35,730 nucleotides of DNA from Bacillota bacterium (GTDB taxonomy: Bacteria > Bacillota > Sulfobacillia > Sulfobacillales > Sulfobacillaceae): positions 1 through 35,730 of the forward strand of contig JAPNUR010000031.1 of assembly GCA_026627385.1 (NCBI GenBank), given 5' to 3'. Shown piece after piece: positions 24,782 through 33,445 of the stretch (the stretch's first letter is position 1; every line of letters starts with the position of its first letter). Both the position numbers and the translations under genes were made by a program. The notes under the pieces were generated by a model, which did not search any database, was not told the DNA's origin, and was given only the letters and a program-made list of their open reading frames with translations.

Positions 24782-25126
24782 ATGCCATCCGATTGGGAAC
24801 AACAATTAATCCGCCGCTTCACGCTTGCGACTTTTCTTGAGGCTGTGCGCCTATTTGAGGAAGGGATAGCCGCACCGGAGGATGTTGATTTGGCTATGCG
24901 CGCTGGGGCAGGGTTGGCGGAGGGCCCTTTTCATTGGGCTGATGCTCGCGGGTTGGACGTCGTCTTGGAAGAACTAGAAATGTTGGCCGCTGAAGTGGGT
25001 CCGCGGTTTCAACCTCCGGCATCTTTGCGTGAACGGGTTCAACGCGGGCAACTGGGCGTGCGGACAGGTCGTGGTTATATGACCTATGTTCGGCGGTCTC
25101 GGCGCCAAACAGAGGAAGGGGAGTGA
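24782..25126 (+). CDS. free-standing 3-hydroxyacyl-CoA dehydrogenase C-terminal domain protein
   Basis: 114 residues matching only the helical C-terminal (3HCDH) domain. FTLATFLEAVRLFEEGIAAP, DVDLAMRAGAGLAEGPFHWA and ARGLDVVLEELEML correspond to the region where the neighbour has PFVLADALGLDVTLEVAETL, and GQLGVRTGRGYMTY matches the usual end. There is no NAD-binding domain, so it cannot be a complete dehydrogenase. A GGAGAGAGG site supports real translation, and it overlaps the next gene by four bases. It may pair with the dehydrogenase or bind acyl-CoA, or it may be a stable remnant of a fused FadB-like protein. Confidence 0.82.
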   Translation: MPSDWEQQLIRRFTLATFLEAVRLFEEGIAAPEDVDLAMRAGAGLAEGPFHWADARGLDVVLEELEMLAAEVGPRFQPPASLRERVQRGQLGVRTGRGYMTYVRRSRRQTEEGE

Positions 25127-25887
25127 AACCATTGAGTGTCGTGGAGTCGGAGCGACGTGACCAAGTGGCCGTCTGGACCCTCAACAACCCCCCGGTCAAT
25201 GCGTTAAGTTGGGATGTCATTCAGGCGTTGGAGGAGCTGTTGCGAGAGGCCGAACAAGATAACCAGGTGCGCGCGGTGGTGATTACTGGCAGTGGTTTGA
25301 TGTTTGCCGCAGGCGCAGACATCCAAGGATTGACGAGACTTGGCGGAAATCTGAAGGAATATCTAGCTAAAGGGGCCGAGCTCTTTCAACGGCTGGAGGC
25401 GAGTCGGCTTCCCGTAATTGCTGCTGTCAATGGTCCGGCGTTGGGCGGGGGTAATGAGCTGGCCATGGCAGCCGACCTACGCATCGCGTCGCCGCGGGCC
25501 CGCTTTGGGCAGCCAGAAGTCGCGCTTGGCATCATCCCCGGATGGGGTGGTACGGTGCGGCTACCCCAGCTCGTCGGCATGGCGCATGCGCGGCGCCTGT
25601 TGCTGACGGGTGAGTCGATTGATGCTAGTGAAGCCTATCGCATGGGATTAATCGATCAGATCGTGGAGCCGCATCTCTTGGTTGACGCAGCGGTCAACGT
25701 CGGCGACCGCCTGGCCAGCGTTGCGCCGTTAGCGTTGAAGGCCATTAAAACCCTCTTGAGTCAAGAAGGCCCCGACGCCCAGCATCGTGAAACCGTCGAG
25801 CTGACCCATCTCATCAACACTGAAGATGCGCTGGAAGGGATGCGTGCGTTCCTGGAAAAGCGCCGTCCGGTTTTTCGGGGCCGTTAG
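25123..25887 (+). CDS. enoyl-CoA hydratase (crotonase family)
   Basis: 254 residues from a GTG start that overlaps the previous gene by four bases. The oxyanion-hole segments are FAAGADIQGL and NGPALGGGNELAMAADLRIA. Both catalytic glutamates of true hydratases are present: Glu112 (GGNELAM) and Glu132 (FGQPEVALGIIPG). It should hydrate trans-2-enoyl-CoA, providing substrate for the dehydrogenase encoded upstream. No thiolase or acyl-CoA dehydrogenase is in the window. Confidence 0.93.
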   Translation: MKPLSVVESERRDQVAVWTLNNPPVNALSWDVIQALEELLREAEQDNQVRAVVITGSGLMFAAGADIQGLTRLGGNLKEYLAKGAELFQRLEASRLPVIAAVNGPALGGGNELAMAADLRIASPRARFGQPEVALGIIPGWGGTVRLPQLVGMAHARRLLLTGESIDASEAYRMGLIDQIVEPHLLVDAAVNVGDRLASVAPLALKAIKTLLSQEGPDAQHRETVELTHLINTEDALEGMRAFLEKRRPVFRGR

Positions 25888-26231
25888 GGCGAGGCGGCGC
25901 GGCTTAGGAGAAACTCTACGGCGGTAAGGAAGAAAAACAGGGCAGCCGTCCACAAGGGAATAATGTGAAGGTGCCAGAGGGCTAGATCCAGCAGGGCAGC
26001 CAGGACTGCGCCTAAGCCGCTCGACACTTTGTGCGGGCGTGCTAAGGCCAAGAGGATGAACGATAACAGAAGAAATCCCATCCACCACCAAAACCCTCGG
26101 CCCAGTGTCAACAGTGCGACGGTGGCACATGTCGTGATGAGGCGGCCTAAGCCCCAGGGGTTGGCTCGCCAGGTGCTTTTCGCACGCTGCCGGGTGTTGG
26201 CGGCTTCAGATGACAGGCGACGATAGACCAT
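25884..26231 (-). CDS. small integral membrane protein, 115 aa
   Basis: A basic N-terminus (MVYRRLSSEAANTRQRAKS) is followed by about three to four hydrophobic segments including FWWWMGFLLLSFILLALA and TAALFFFLTAVEFLLS. The AGGAGG site is four bases before the ATG. The end overlaps the convergent enoyl-CoA hydratase stop by four bases. Upstream on its own strand lie a strong hairpin with a T-run and a 150-bp structured segment, so expression may be set by termination control. No family recognised. Confidence 0.65.
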   Translation of the reverse strand: MVYRRLSSEAANTRQRAKSTWRANPWGLGRLITTCATVALLTLGRGFWWWMGFLLLSFILLALARPHKVSSGLGAVLAALLDLALWHLHIIPLWTAALFFFLTAVEFLLSRAASP

Positions 26232-26262
26232 GGTACCTCCTAATTGAATCCAGCGATGAAAA

Positions 26263-26288
26263 GACACCCGGCCTCTAGGCCGGGTGTC
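26263..26288 (-). terminator. strong hairpin with T-run, upstream of the small membrane protein gene
   Basis: GACACCCGGCC and GGCCGGGTGTC form a perfect 11-base stem with a four-base loop. On the minus strand TTTT follows the hairpin (plus-strand AAAA at 26259-26262). It therefore acts as a terminator for minus-strand transcripts coming from the structured segment to its right. No T-run exists on the plus strand. Confidence 0.65.
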
Positions 26289-26304
26289 TCGGATTGGAAA
26301 AAGG

Positions 26305-26454
26305 GGATGAGCTCTCGCCTTTCCGTGAGACGCGTTGGCGCTAACACGCCCTAATCCCCCCCTTATGCGGTCCGTACCCGTATCGATAAACGGTCTCTCG
26401 AAGGCGGACCAGCGAGCGATCCTATGCTATAGTGCAAGTCTAAGGAGCTCATCC
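26305..26454. ncRNA. structured element: leader RNA or small mobile repeat
   Basis: The ends are perfect ten-base inverted repeats: GGATGAGCTC (26305-26314) and GAGCTCATCC (26445-26454). Inside, more arms can pair on the minus-strand RNA, including GGTCCG with CGGACC and an inner CCGT with ACGG. With the terminator-like hairpin next to it this could be a minus-strand leader RNA for the 115-aa membrane protein. It could instead be a MITE-like element. It fits no riboswitch class I can recall. The plus-strand promoter-like TGCTATAGT (about 26426-26434) overlaps it. Confidence 0.35.
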
Positions 26455-26510
26455 TTATCGCGTCAAGCAAATAGCGGGATTTATCCCAATCTCTTGTATA
26501 TGGAGGACGG

Positions 26511-27635
26511 ATGCCAAAACTCATGTCGCGGCAGGCCGGCCGCAGAAAGGATGATGACGGCGTGTCACGGCTGTTTGTGGGGAGTTATCAGTCGCGCAGG
26601 AAACCCGGCGTACACTGTTTTGACTTTGATGAGACCACGGGACGTTTAAGTTATCTTGGCAGCCTCTCGGGGATTGAAAACCCCTCGTATCTGGCTTGGG
26701 ATGAAGACCTAAGCCGCCTTTATGTCGTGCAAGAAAGCGTCGCCGACCCGGCTATCTGCATCGTGACTGTGGAAGCCAACGGCTCTCTTGCCTTGCGGTC
26801 CATGCAGGCCACCAGCGGTGCCGAACCTTGTTTTGTGGCGACCGCACCGTGGCCACAGCCCGCATTGTTAGTGGCCAATTATGGGGGCGGCAGTCTCGAC
26901 TGGTTTCGGGTGCAGTCCGACGGGGAAATTACGTCATTAGTGCAAAATGTGCCACACCAGGGACGGGGACCCCACCCCATTCGCCAGACGGCGCCGCACC
27001 CTCATTCTGTCGCCTGGGACCCTCGAGCGCACACAATCTGGGTGCCCGATCTGGGGTTGGATGCGGTTGTTGTCTATCGCCGCGATGACCTGGCCCTTCA
27101 GCTTAGGCGGGTGCTCACAGTCCCGGGACGTCCGGGCAGTGGACCGCGTGTGTTAGTCTTTCATCCACATGCTCCGTACTGGTATCTGGCAAACGAGCTC
27201 GATTCCACAGTGGCGGCGTATCGGTACCAGCTGGACCCCACGTTGTCGGCGACTCGTCAAGAAGTCTGGTCGACATTGCCTGAAGAGGTGCGGGACCGCG
27301 AAAACACCGTCGCGCATGTGGCCCTGTCTTGGGACCTTCGGCGACTTTATGTGTCCAATCGCGGATACCATAGCATTGCAGTGTTTGACGTTGCTCCAGA
27401 TGGGAGTCACCTGGAGCGGCGCGCGGTGGTGGAGGTCGCGGCCCATGTGCCGCGGCATTTTGCCTTGACGCCAGACGGCCAGTGGATGATTGTTGCAGGC
27501 CAAGGCGCTGACTGTCTCGAAGTGATGCACGTTGAGGATGACGGCGTCCCTATCGCTACTGGCGTGACATTTCCGGTGGAACGTCCCAGCTGTGTGTTGG
27601 TGGAGACGGGCCACGTTCGCCCTTGGCATCATTGA
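26511..27635 (+). CDS. lactonase-family seven-bladed beta-propeller protein
   Basis: 374 residues. The repeat pattern of the YbhE/6-phosphogluconolactonase propeller is clear: LFVGSYQSRR, YLAWDEDLSRLYVVQES, ALLVANYGGGSLDWFRVQSD, PHPHSVAWDP, VPDLGLDAVVVY, HVALSWDLRRLYVSNRGYHS and HFALTPDGQWMIVAGQGADC. Such proteins hydrolyse 6-phosphogluconolactone or other sugar lactones, or are related cycloisomerases. GGAGG lies four bases before ATG; a GTG 18 codons later is also possible. It is a single gene, and no pentose phosphate genes adjoin it, so the lactone substrate is open. Confidence 0.85.
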   Translation: MPKLMSRQAGRRKDDDGVSRLFVGSYQSRRKPGVHCFDFDETTGRLSYLGSLSGIENPSYLAWDEDLSRLYVVQESVADPAICIVTVEANGSLALRSMQATSGAEPCFVATAPWPQPALLVANYGGGSLDWFRVQSDGEITSLVQNVPHQGRGPHPIRQTAPHPHSVAWDPRAHTIWVPDLGLDAVVVYRRDDLALQLRRVLTVPGRPGSGPRVLVFHPHAPYWYLANELDSTVAAYRYQLDPTLSATRQEVWSTLPEEVRDRENTVAHVALSWDLRRLYVSNRGYHSIAVFDVAPDGSHLERRAVVEVAAHVPRHFALTPDGQWMIVAGQGADCLEVMHVEDDGVPIATGVTFPVERPSCVLVETGHVRPWHH

Positions 27636-27700
27636 GGCGGGCTGGAAAGATCAGGGGTTGGAAAAAGGCTCCAAAGGGCCGCAGGAAATCGGGGCAAGCG

Positions 27701-27709
27701 TGGTATAAT
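27701..27709 (+). promoter_or_regulatory. extended -10 promoter of rpoE(delta)
   Basis: TGGTATAAT contains a perfect -10 and the TGn extension. No good -35 is present at the usual distance, which is common for extended -10 promoters. The start codon is 25 bases downstream. Confidence 0.6.
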
Positions 27710-27734
27710 ACACGGGAAACTTTTGGAGGATGGG

Positions 27735-28031
27735 ATGGCGATGAAGGCGACAGACGCGGCCTATGCCGTGTTGAAAGCACAAGGTCAACCAATGGACGTG
27801 CAAGACTTGTTGGATGAGACCTTGATGCAGCTTGGCGTCGATCGCGAGCCGGCCATTGTGGCTCGCATCTATACCGATATTAATTTGGACCCCCGTTTTC
27901 AATACCGCGGGGGCGCCTCATGGGGCTTAAAAGAGTGGCAACCGCGCTCCCCAGGGCGCGGATCACTAGGGCGCGACCGCGGAGGATTTGAGGAGGACGA
28001 CGGCGAGGAGCTCGAGGAGGACGACGGATAG
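27735..28031 (+). CDS. rpoE: DNA-directed RNA polymerase subunit delta
   Basis: 98 residues. The N-terminal HARE winged-helix domain is visible (TDAAYAVLKAQGQPMDVQDL, IVARIYTDINLDPRFQYRGG, SWGLKEW). A short acidic tail rich in Glu and Asp follows (FEEDDGEELEEDDG). Delta increases RNA polymerase recycling and promoter selectivity in Firmicutes. The tail is shorter than the Bacillus one. TTGGAGG precedes the ATG. Its position directly before pyrG is the Firmicute arrangement and supports the call. Confidence 0.9.
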   Translation: MAMKATDAAYAVLKAQGQPMDVQDLLDETLMQLGVDREPAIVARIYTDINLDPRFQYRGGASWGLKEWQPRSPGRGSLGRDRGGFEEDDGEELEEDDG

Positions 28032-28060
28032 TGGCCGGTCGGACTCCTTCTCCTTTTTGA

Positions 28061-29740
<1,680 letters not shown>

Positions 29741-29772
29741 CGGCGGAGGCGCTGACCCCCGCCGGCTCTTTT
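29741..29772 (+). terminator. possible terminator after pyrG
   Basis: CGGCGG (29741-29746) pairs with CCGCCG (29759-29764), followed by GCTCTTTT. The loop of 12 bases is large and the T-run short, so strength is uncertain. Confidence 0.4.
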
Positions 29773-30019
29773 AGGGGCTATAACTTTTGCACAAGGCGCC
29801 AGGAAATAGAGCTTCAGGGTGAGTGCTGGCATAGTCGACGTAAGCCTCGAATTCGCTGGCGTAGCCTGGGCGCAGTTGCCCCGACTGAAAGGAAGGCGAC
29901 GCTTCCAAAATGTCTGGAATGCTGCCCACAGACCCGGGGCCGACGTAAATTTCTTCAAGCCCACAAAGGCCTTGGTCATTGTGCTGACATTCGCTGGCAT
30001 CACATTGGATAATGGTCAT
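29771..30019 (-). CDS. DUF1540-domain Cys-rich small protein
   Basis: 82 residues. The N-terminal motif TIIQCDASECQHNDQGLCGL has the spaced cysteines of the DUF1540 family, thought to bind metal. The remainder is acidic and ends GALCKSYSP. GGGAGGTGA lies just before the ATG; a longer open frame upstream overlaps the pspA promoter and is rejected. It is divergent from pspA. Its function is unknown; DUF1540 proteins are common in spore-forming Firmicutes. Confidence 0.82.
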   Translation of the reverse strand: MTIIQCDASECQHNDQGLCGLEEIYVGPGSVGSIPDILEASPSFQSGQLRPGYASEFEAYVDYASTHPEALFPGALCKSYSP

Positions 30020-30061
30020 CTCGTCACCTCCCGCCTTAGTGTGGCCGGATGTGAATGCATT

Positions 30062-30091
30062 TTGACAAGGATTTTTCGTCGGGAATATACT
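30062..30091 (+). promoter_or_regulatory. promoter of pspA-pspAA
   Basis: TTGACA (30062-30067) and TATACT (30086-30091) are spaced by 18 bases, a near-consensus vegetative promoter. Phage-shock genes of proteobacteria use sigma-54 instead. Here stress control, if any, must act differently. Confidence 0.7.
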
Positions 30092-30116
30092 GAAGTAAAG
30101 AGAGAGGAGGCTTTTC

Positions 30117-30842
30117 ATGGGACTGATGGCGCGTGTATCCACCATTTTTAAGTCGAAGGTCAACAACGTGCTGGACCGGGCGGAAGATCCGCGTGAGACC
30201 CTCGAATATTCGTACCAAAAACAGGTGGAACAACTTCAAAACATCCGCCGTGGCATTGCCGAAGTCGTCACCTCAAAGAAGCGGTTAGAGTTGCAAATGG
30301 CTCGCCTGCAGCAGTCGGTAGCGCAGCAGGAGGACAACGCTCGCGACGCGGTACGAGCCAACCGGGATGATTTGGCCCAAGAGGCGTTGACGCGGAAGCA
30401 GGCCTTGGAGAGCCAAATTGCGGCACTACAAACGCAAATTGATGACTTGGCCCGTGAAGAGGCGCGCCTCACGGATTTGCAGCAAAAACTGCAAACCAAG
30501 GTGGAGGCGTTTCGCACGCAGAAAGAAGTCATCAAGGCCCAGTATTCTGCTGCCCAAGCCCAAGTCAAGATTGGCGAGGCCTTCACGGGATTGGGCGAAG
30601 ATATGGCTGACGTGAATATGGCTTTACAACGGGCTCAGGACAAGACGGAAAGCTTAAAGGCGCGGGCAGCGGCGATTGATTCGTTGGCGGAAAATCCGGC
30701 ATTTCAGTTAGATTCTGCCTTGCCGAGTTCGGGGGACTCTATCCGCGATGAATTGAACAAATTAAAAGCGTCATCCAGTGTGTCTGAAGAGCTAGCCAAG
30801 CTGAAGGCGGAGATGGGTCAAGGCCAGGGAGAAAACTCATGA
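30117..30842 (+). CDS. pspA: PspA/IM30 (ESCRT-III-like) membrane-stress protein
   Basis: 241 residues, almost entirely helical coiled coil. The start MGLMARVSTIFKSKVNNVLD is the amphipathic membrane-binding helix, and AEDPRETLEYSYQKQVEQLQ is the family signature. PspA polymers coat damaged cytoplasmic membrane. The C-terminus has a Ser/Leu-rich linker and a final helix SVSEELAKLKAEMG. GGAGG lies seven bases before ATG. It overlaps pspAA by four bases. Confidence 0.94.
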   Translation: MGLMARVSTIFKSKVNNVLDRAEDPRETLEYSYQKQVEQLQNIRRGIAEVVTSKKRLELQMARLQQSVAQQEDNARDAVRANRDDLAQEALTRKQALESQIAALQTQIDDLAREEARLTDLQQKLQTKVEAFRTQKEVIKAQYSAAQAQVKIGEAFTGLGEDMADVNMALQRAQDKTESLKARAAAIDSLAENPAFQLDSALPSSGDSIRDELNKLKASSSVSEELAKLKAEMGQGQGENS

Positions 30843-31102
30843 TCGTGCGGATTTTGTCGGAGGGACAATATCGGGTCGACGGCGACACGTTGGAAGAAAT
30901 TAAGCGGTTGGATGACGAGTTAATGGAGGCGTTGACGCTGGACGACGCGGACCGGTTCCATCGCTTGTTAAACCAAGTGGCAGAACTGGTTCGCAGTGGC
31001 CAGGCCCTGCATGCTGAGCATCTGACGGAATCCGATTTGATTTTACCGGCGCCTGACACCACCTTGGAAGAAGCCAAAAGACTCTTTAACGACCCAGCCT
31101 AG
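30839..31102 (+). CDS. PspA-associated protein PspAA
   Basis: 87 residues beginning MIVRILSEGQYRVDGDTLEE, with LNQVAELVRSGQAL in the second half. This matches the PspAA family, which accompanies pspA in Firmicutes, actinobacteria and archaea. ATGA overlap with pspA implies coupled translation. It probably tunes PspA assembly or activity. It is soluble and acidic. Confidence 0.88.
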   Translation: MIVRILSEGQYRVDGDTLEEIKRLDDELMEALTLDDADRFHRLLNQVAELVRSGQALHAEHLTESDLILPAPDTTLEEAKRLFNDPA

Positions 31103-31111
31103 CCCTTTTCC

Positions 31112-31666
31112 TTAGATCGGAGGATCCCAGAGCGGATACCAGCGCTCGGGGTCCTTTTCCATGGGCAGTGCGTTGGCTAAGGTTTGCCGGATACGAAACT
31201 CGCGGCTTTCCTGCCGCGAGGAGCGTCCGGTGGGAACGAAGGGGTAAAAGGTGGCCCGGCGGTAACTGTAGATCAGGTACCAATCGCCAAAGCGAAACAT
31301 GGCGGCCAACAAGCTATCGGCAAACCCAGCTTGCTTAATCAAGTCGGCCGTCATGTGCAATCCGTTAATGGCGTCCTCAAGGTCGGGCCCTTCGAGGATA
31401 ATCCACTGAAAGCCCATGTTATCTTGGTGCATGGACACGCTGGCACGGAAATCCCGCCCGCCAAGGTTCAAGAGATCATGGAGATCCTTACTAATGGCAT
31501 CATAGGCGGAGTTGTCCACCGCTCTCAGCACAATCGCGGCCTTACCGCCATACGCGCTATCGAGACGCGTTTCAATATCTAATGCCGCCGTCGATAGGGC
31601 AAACAAGGCATCCGTTTTCCCGGGCGAAAGTTTGGTTCGCCCAAATAACGCATCAAATAAACCCAT
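31112..31666 (-). CDS. PspA-associated protein PspAB
   Basis: 184 residues starting MGLFDALFGRTKLSPGKTDA, typical of PspAB, with MGFQWIILEGPDLEDAINGL and FRFGDWYLIYSYRRATFYPF. PspAB is known to co-occur with pspAA and with the protease gene htpX; its biochemical role is not established. ATG 31666 follows a GGGGGAAGG site; the open frame starts six codons earlier. It is downstream of htpX on the same strand and converges on pspAA, nine bases apart. Confidence 0.88.
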   Translation of the reverse strand: MGLFDALFGRTKLSPGKTDALFALSTAALDIETRLDSAYGGKAAIVLRAVDNSAYDAISKDLHDLLNLGGRDFRASVSMHQDNMGFQWIILEGPDLEDAINGLHMTADLIKQAGFADSLLAAMFRFGDWYLIYSYRRATFYPFVPTGRSSRQESREFRIRQTLANALPMEKDPERWYPLWDPPI

Positions 31667-31702
31667 AGCGCCTTCCCCCTTCACGCGTCTCCAGTGCCAG
31701 CC

Positions 31703-32626
31703 TCACTTTTTTTCCATCTGCTGTTGGAGTTTTTCTAAGCGCTGGATGCGATGTTCTAGGCTTGGATGGGTCGCAAAAATTTCCATCACACTATCCTTTC
31801 GCACAGCCGGAAAGATGAAAAAGGCGCTCATTGATTCGACCTGACGCAAATCGCGGGACGGCGTCTGCCGCACGCCGGTCTGAATTTTTTGCAGGGCGGT
31901 GGCGAGATAGCCGGGGTGGCCGGTGAGGATCGCGGAACCGCGGTCTGCGGCGTATTCCCGATAACGCGACAGCGTGCGAATGAGCACGTAGCTAATGGCC
32001 CACACGACTACGGATGCGAGCCACACCAAGATAATAGCCTGCCCACCGCCTCCGCCTCCGCGGCCTTGGCGACGATCGCCCTCCATAGTGAAGCCAATAA
32101 AGAAAAATTGTTGAACAATAAACGCCGCCACCATGGCAAAGAAACTCGCCAAACTCAATACGGCAACATCGCGATTTTTAATGTGTGTCAATTCGTGCGC
32201 CAACACCGCTTCGATCTCGCTTGCATCGAGACGCTCGATAAGCCCGCGTGTCACGGCGATCACCGCCGACTTGGGGTTCTTGCCGATGGCAAAGGCGTTG
32301 GGCAGGCGGGTGTTGATCCAGGCGAGTTTTGGGGTCGGCAAGTCTGCCAGTTGGGCAAGCCGGGTTAAAATCCGGTGGAGCTCAGGGGTTTCTTCGGGCC
32401 TCAGAATGCGCGCGCCGCTGGCCCAGAGGACAATTTGGTCGGATAGCAAGACTTGCGAGAGAGCAACCAACACGAGAACGGTAATGAGTGTGAACAGCGG
32501 GACCTGCGCTAGAAGGAGGACCAGCACAAACGCAGCGTACAAGGCCAACAACAAAAACATCGTTAGCCCCATCCGAAACGACAAACCAACGTCGCGACCA
32601 TACCAGGGTCGAGTGGATTTTGCCAT
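31703..32626 (-). CDS. htpX: membrane zinc metalloprotease HtpX
   Basis: 307 residues (M48B family). Two membrane helices (about 17-60) precede the catalytic site: zinc motif HELTH (144-148) and third ligand in REYAADR (Glu224). Another hydrophobic pair spans 155-215, split by a glycine-rich loop of about eight glycines. HtpX degrades damaged membrane proteins with FtsH. The start MAKSTRPWYG was preferred because GGGAG is ten bases upstream; an ATG three codons earlier sits too close. A TATACT -10 lies at 32648-32653. It is co-oriented with pspAB and probably co-transcribed. Confidence 0.93.
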   Translation of the reverse strand: MAKSTRPWYGRDVGLSFRMGLTMFLLLALYAAFVLVLLLAQVPLFTLITVLVLVALSQVLLSDQIVLWASGARILRPEETPELHRILTRLAQLADLPTPKLAWINTRLPNAFAIGKNPKSAVIAVTRGLIERLDASEIEAVLAHELTHIKNRDVAVLSLASFFAMVAAFIVQQFFFIGFTMEGDRRQGRGGGGGGQAIILVWLASVVVWAISYVLIRTLSRYREYAADRGSAILTGHPGYLATALQKIQTGVRQTPSRDLRQVESMSAFFIFPAVRKDSVMEIFATHPSLEHRIQRLEKLQQQMEKK

Positions 32627-32653
32627 TGTCGTCATTCTCCCTTCTACAGTATA

Positions 32654-33186
32654 GTCTACGTTGTTGGGGAATTTCACTCAAGACGTCCCTCGCTCTATGA
32701 TCAAAACCAGTGGGATTCCGTGGTGAAGGCGACGCCGGCTAAACAGGAAGGCCAGCGGCTTCTGCCAAGATCTGGCGTGAAATGACCGGGCGGCCGAAGG
32801 ACATAACAAAAGGCTCCGCCAATGGCAGCTGGTGAGAAACTTGAGATCAAGGCATGTTTCGGGTGAGCCATGGCTAGTGTGGCATAAACAAAGGACGTGT
32901 CTCAATGTCAGAAAGTGAACACGTCCGGGCCGAGTCGGGAGGGGCAATTCAGTTTCGGTTTCCCCTGCATTAGCAGCATCACCCGTGCCATGACCGTATG
33001 AAACGACAATAGACATCCGCAATGGCGGGGATGGTAGCACGGCCTCATCGAAGGCTATCACACCAAAACCACTCAAGCGGCTTAGCTACAGCTTTCGCAA
33101 TCAGGACCGCTATCGGCGCAATCTGTTTTTGGGCTTCCTGCCCCTCACGGCGATCCCACAATGATTGACGTAGAGCCTTCGTGATC
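32654..33186. other. gene-poor gap containing a transposase relic
   Basis: No intact gene is supported. A 133-codon minus-strand frame is open, but it lacks a ribosome site and reads Ser/Leu/His-rich, like a shadow of degraded sequence. The right part holds an ISL3-type transposase fragment, listed separately. The whole gap is probably the scar of an inserted and decayed element next to tRNA genes. Confidence 0.5.
33044..33164 (+). mobile_element. ISL3-family transposase C-terminal relic
   Basis: One frame reads LIEGYHTK and, after a one-base shift at the AAAACC run, another reads PLKRLSYSFRNQDRYRRNLF and LGFLPL to a stop at 33162-33164. This is the conserved end of DDE ISL3 transposases (EG-x-H/N-x-K...K-R...Y-x-F-R-N...R). 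Everything upstream is unrecognisable and no terminal repeats were found. It is a dead fragment ending about 23 bases before the -35 box of the tRNA promoter. Confidence 0.6.
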
Positions 33187-33215
33187 TTGATTCTCGTATG
33201 AGAAGCCAGTATAAT
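33187..33215 (+). promoter_or_regulatory. promoter of the tRNA-Gln/tRNA-Glu operon
   Basis: TTGATT (33187-33192) and a perfect TATAAT (33210-33215) are spaced by 17 bases. They end 13 bases before the first tRNA. Confidence 0.75.
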
Positions 33216-33228
33216 ATACTCTGCTTGT

Positions 33229-33302
33229 TGGGGGATGATGTAGCGGTAGCATAGGTGACTCTGGATCATCTCGCCCAGGTTCGAATCCTGGTCCCCCAGC
33301 CA
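33229..33302 (+). tRNA. tRNA-Gln (anticodon CUG)
   Basis: Acceptor TGGGGGA/TCCCCCA, discriminator G and encoded CCA, the usual features of tRNA-Gln. Anticodon arm GGTGACTCTGGATCATC has loop CTCTGGA, so the anticodon is CTG, reading CAG. T-arm CCAGGTTCGAATCCTGG is perfect. Confidence 0.94.
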
Positions 33303-33306
33303 CAAT

Positions 33307-33382
33307 GGCCCCATAGTCTAGAGGCCTAGGACGCCGGACCCTCATTCCGGAAACAGCGGTTCGAATCCGCTTGGGGCTACCA
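33307..33382 (+). tRNA. tRNA-Glu (anticodon CUC) with unusual C33
   Basis: Acceptor GGCCCCA/TGGGGCT (first pair G-T), discriminator A and encoded CCA. D-arm GTCTAGAGGCCTAGGAC is like E. coli tRNA-Glu. The anticodon stem is CCGGA/TCCGG and the loop CCCTCAT, placing CTC at 34-36 and C at position 33 where U is nearly universal. T-arm AGCGGTTCGAATCCGCT is perfect. It starts four bases after tRNA-Gln, on the same transcript. Confidence 0.9.
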
Positions 33383-33401
33383 CCTAGGGTATTTTTCTAT
33401 G

Positions 33402-33426
33402 CCGCCGATAGGGCGGTTATTTTGTT
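33402..33426 (+). terminator. terminator of the tRNA operon
   Basis: CCGCC (33402-33406) and GGCGG (33412-33416) pair around GATAG, followed by TTATTTTGTT. It lies 20 bases after tRNA-Glu. Confidence 0.65.
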
Positions 33427-33445
33427 ATGATTGATAAGAGGCGAC

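Noticed and set aside
26262-26460. 6S RNA, T-box or manganese (yybP-ykoY) riboswitch
   Set aside because: There is no single long hairpin with a central bubble, no GGGUGGNACCGCG-type T-box, and the GGGGATGAGC segment only superficially resembles the yybP-ykoY consensus.
32678-33076. 133-codon minus-strand gene upstream of htpX
   Set aside because: No ribosome site, shadow-like composition, and it overlaps the plus-strand transposase relic.
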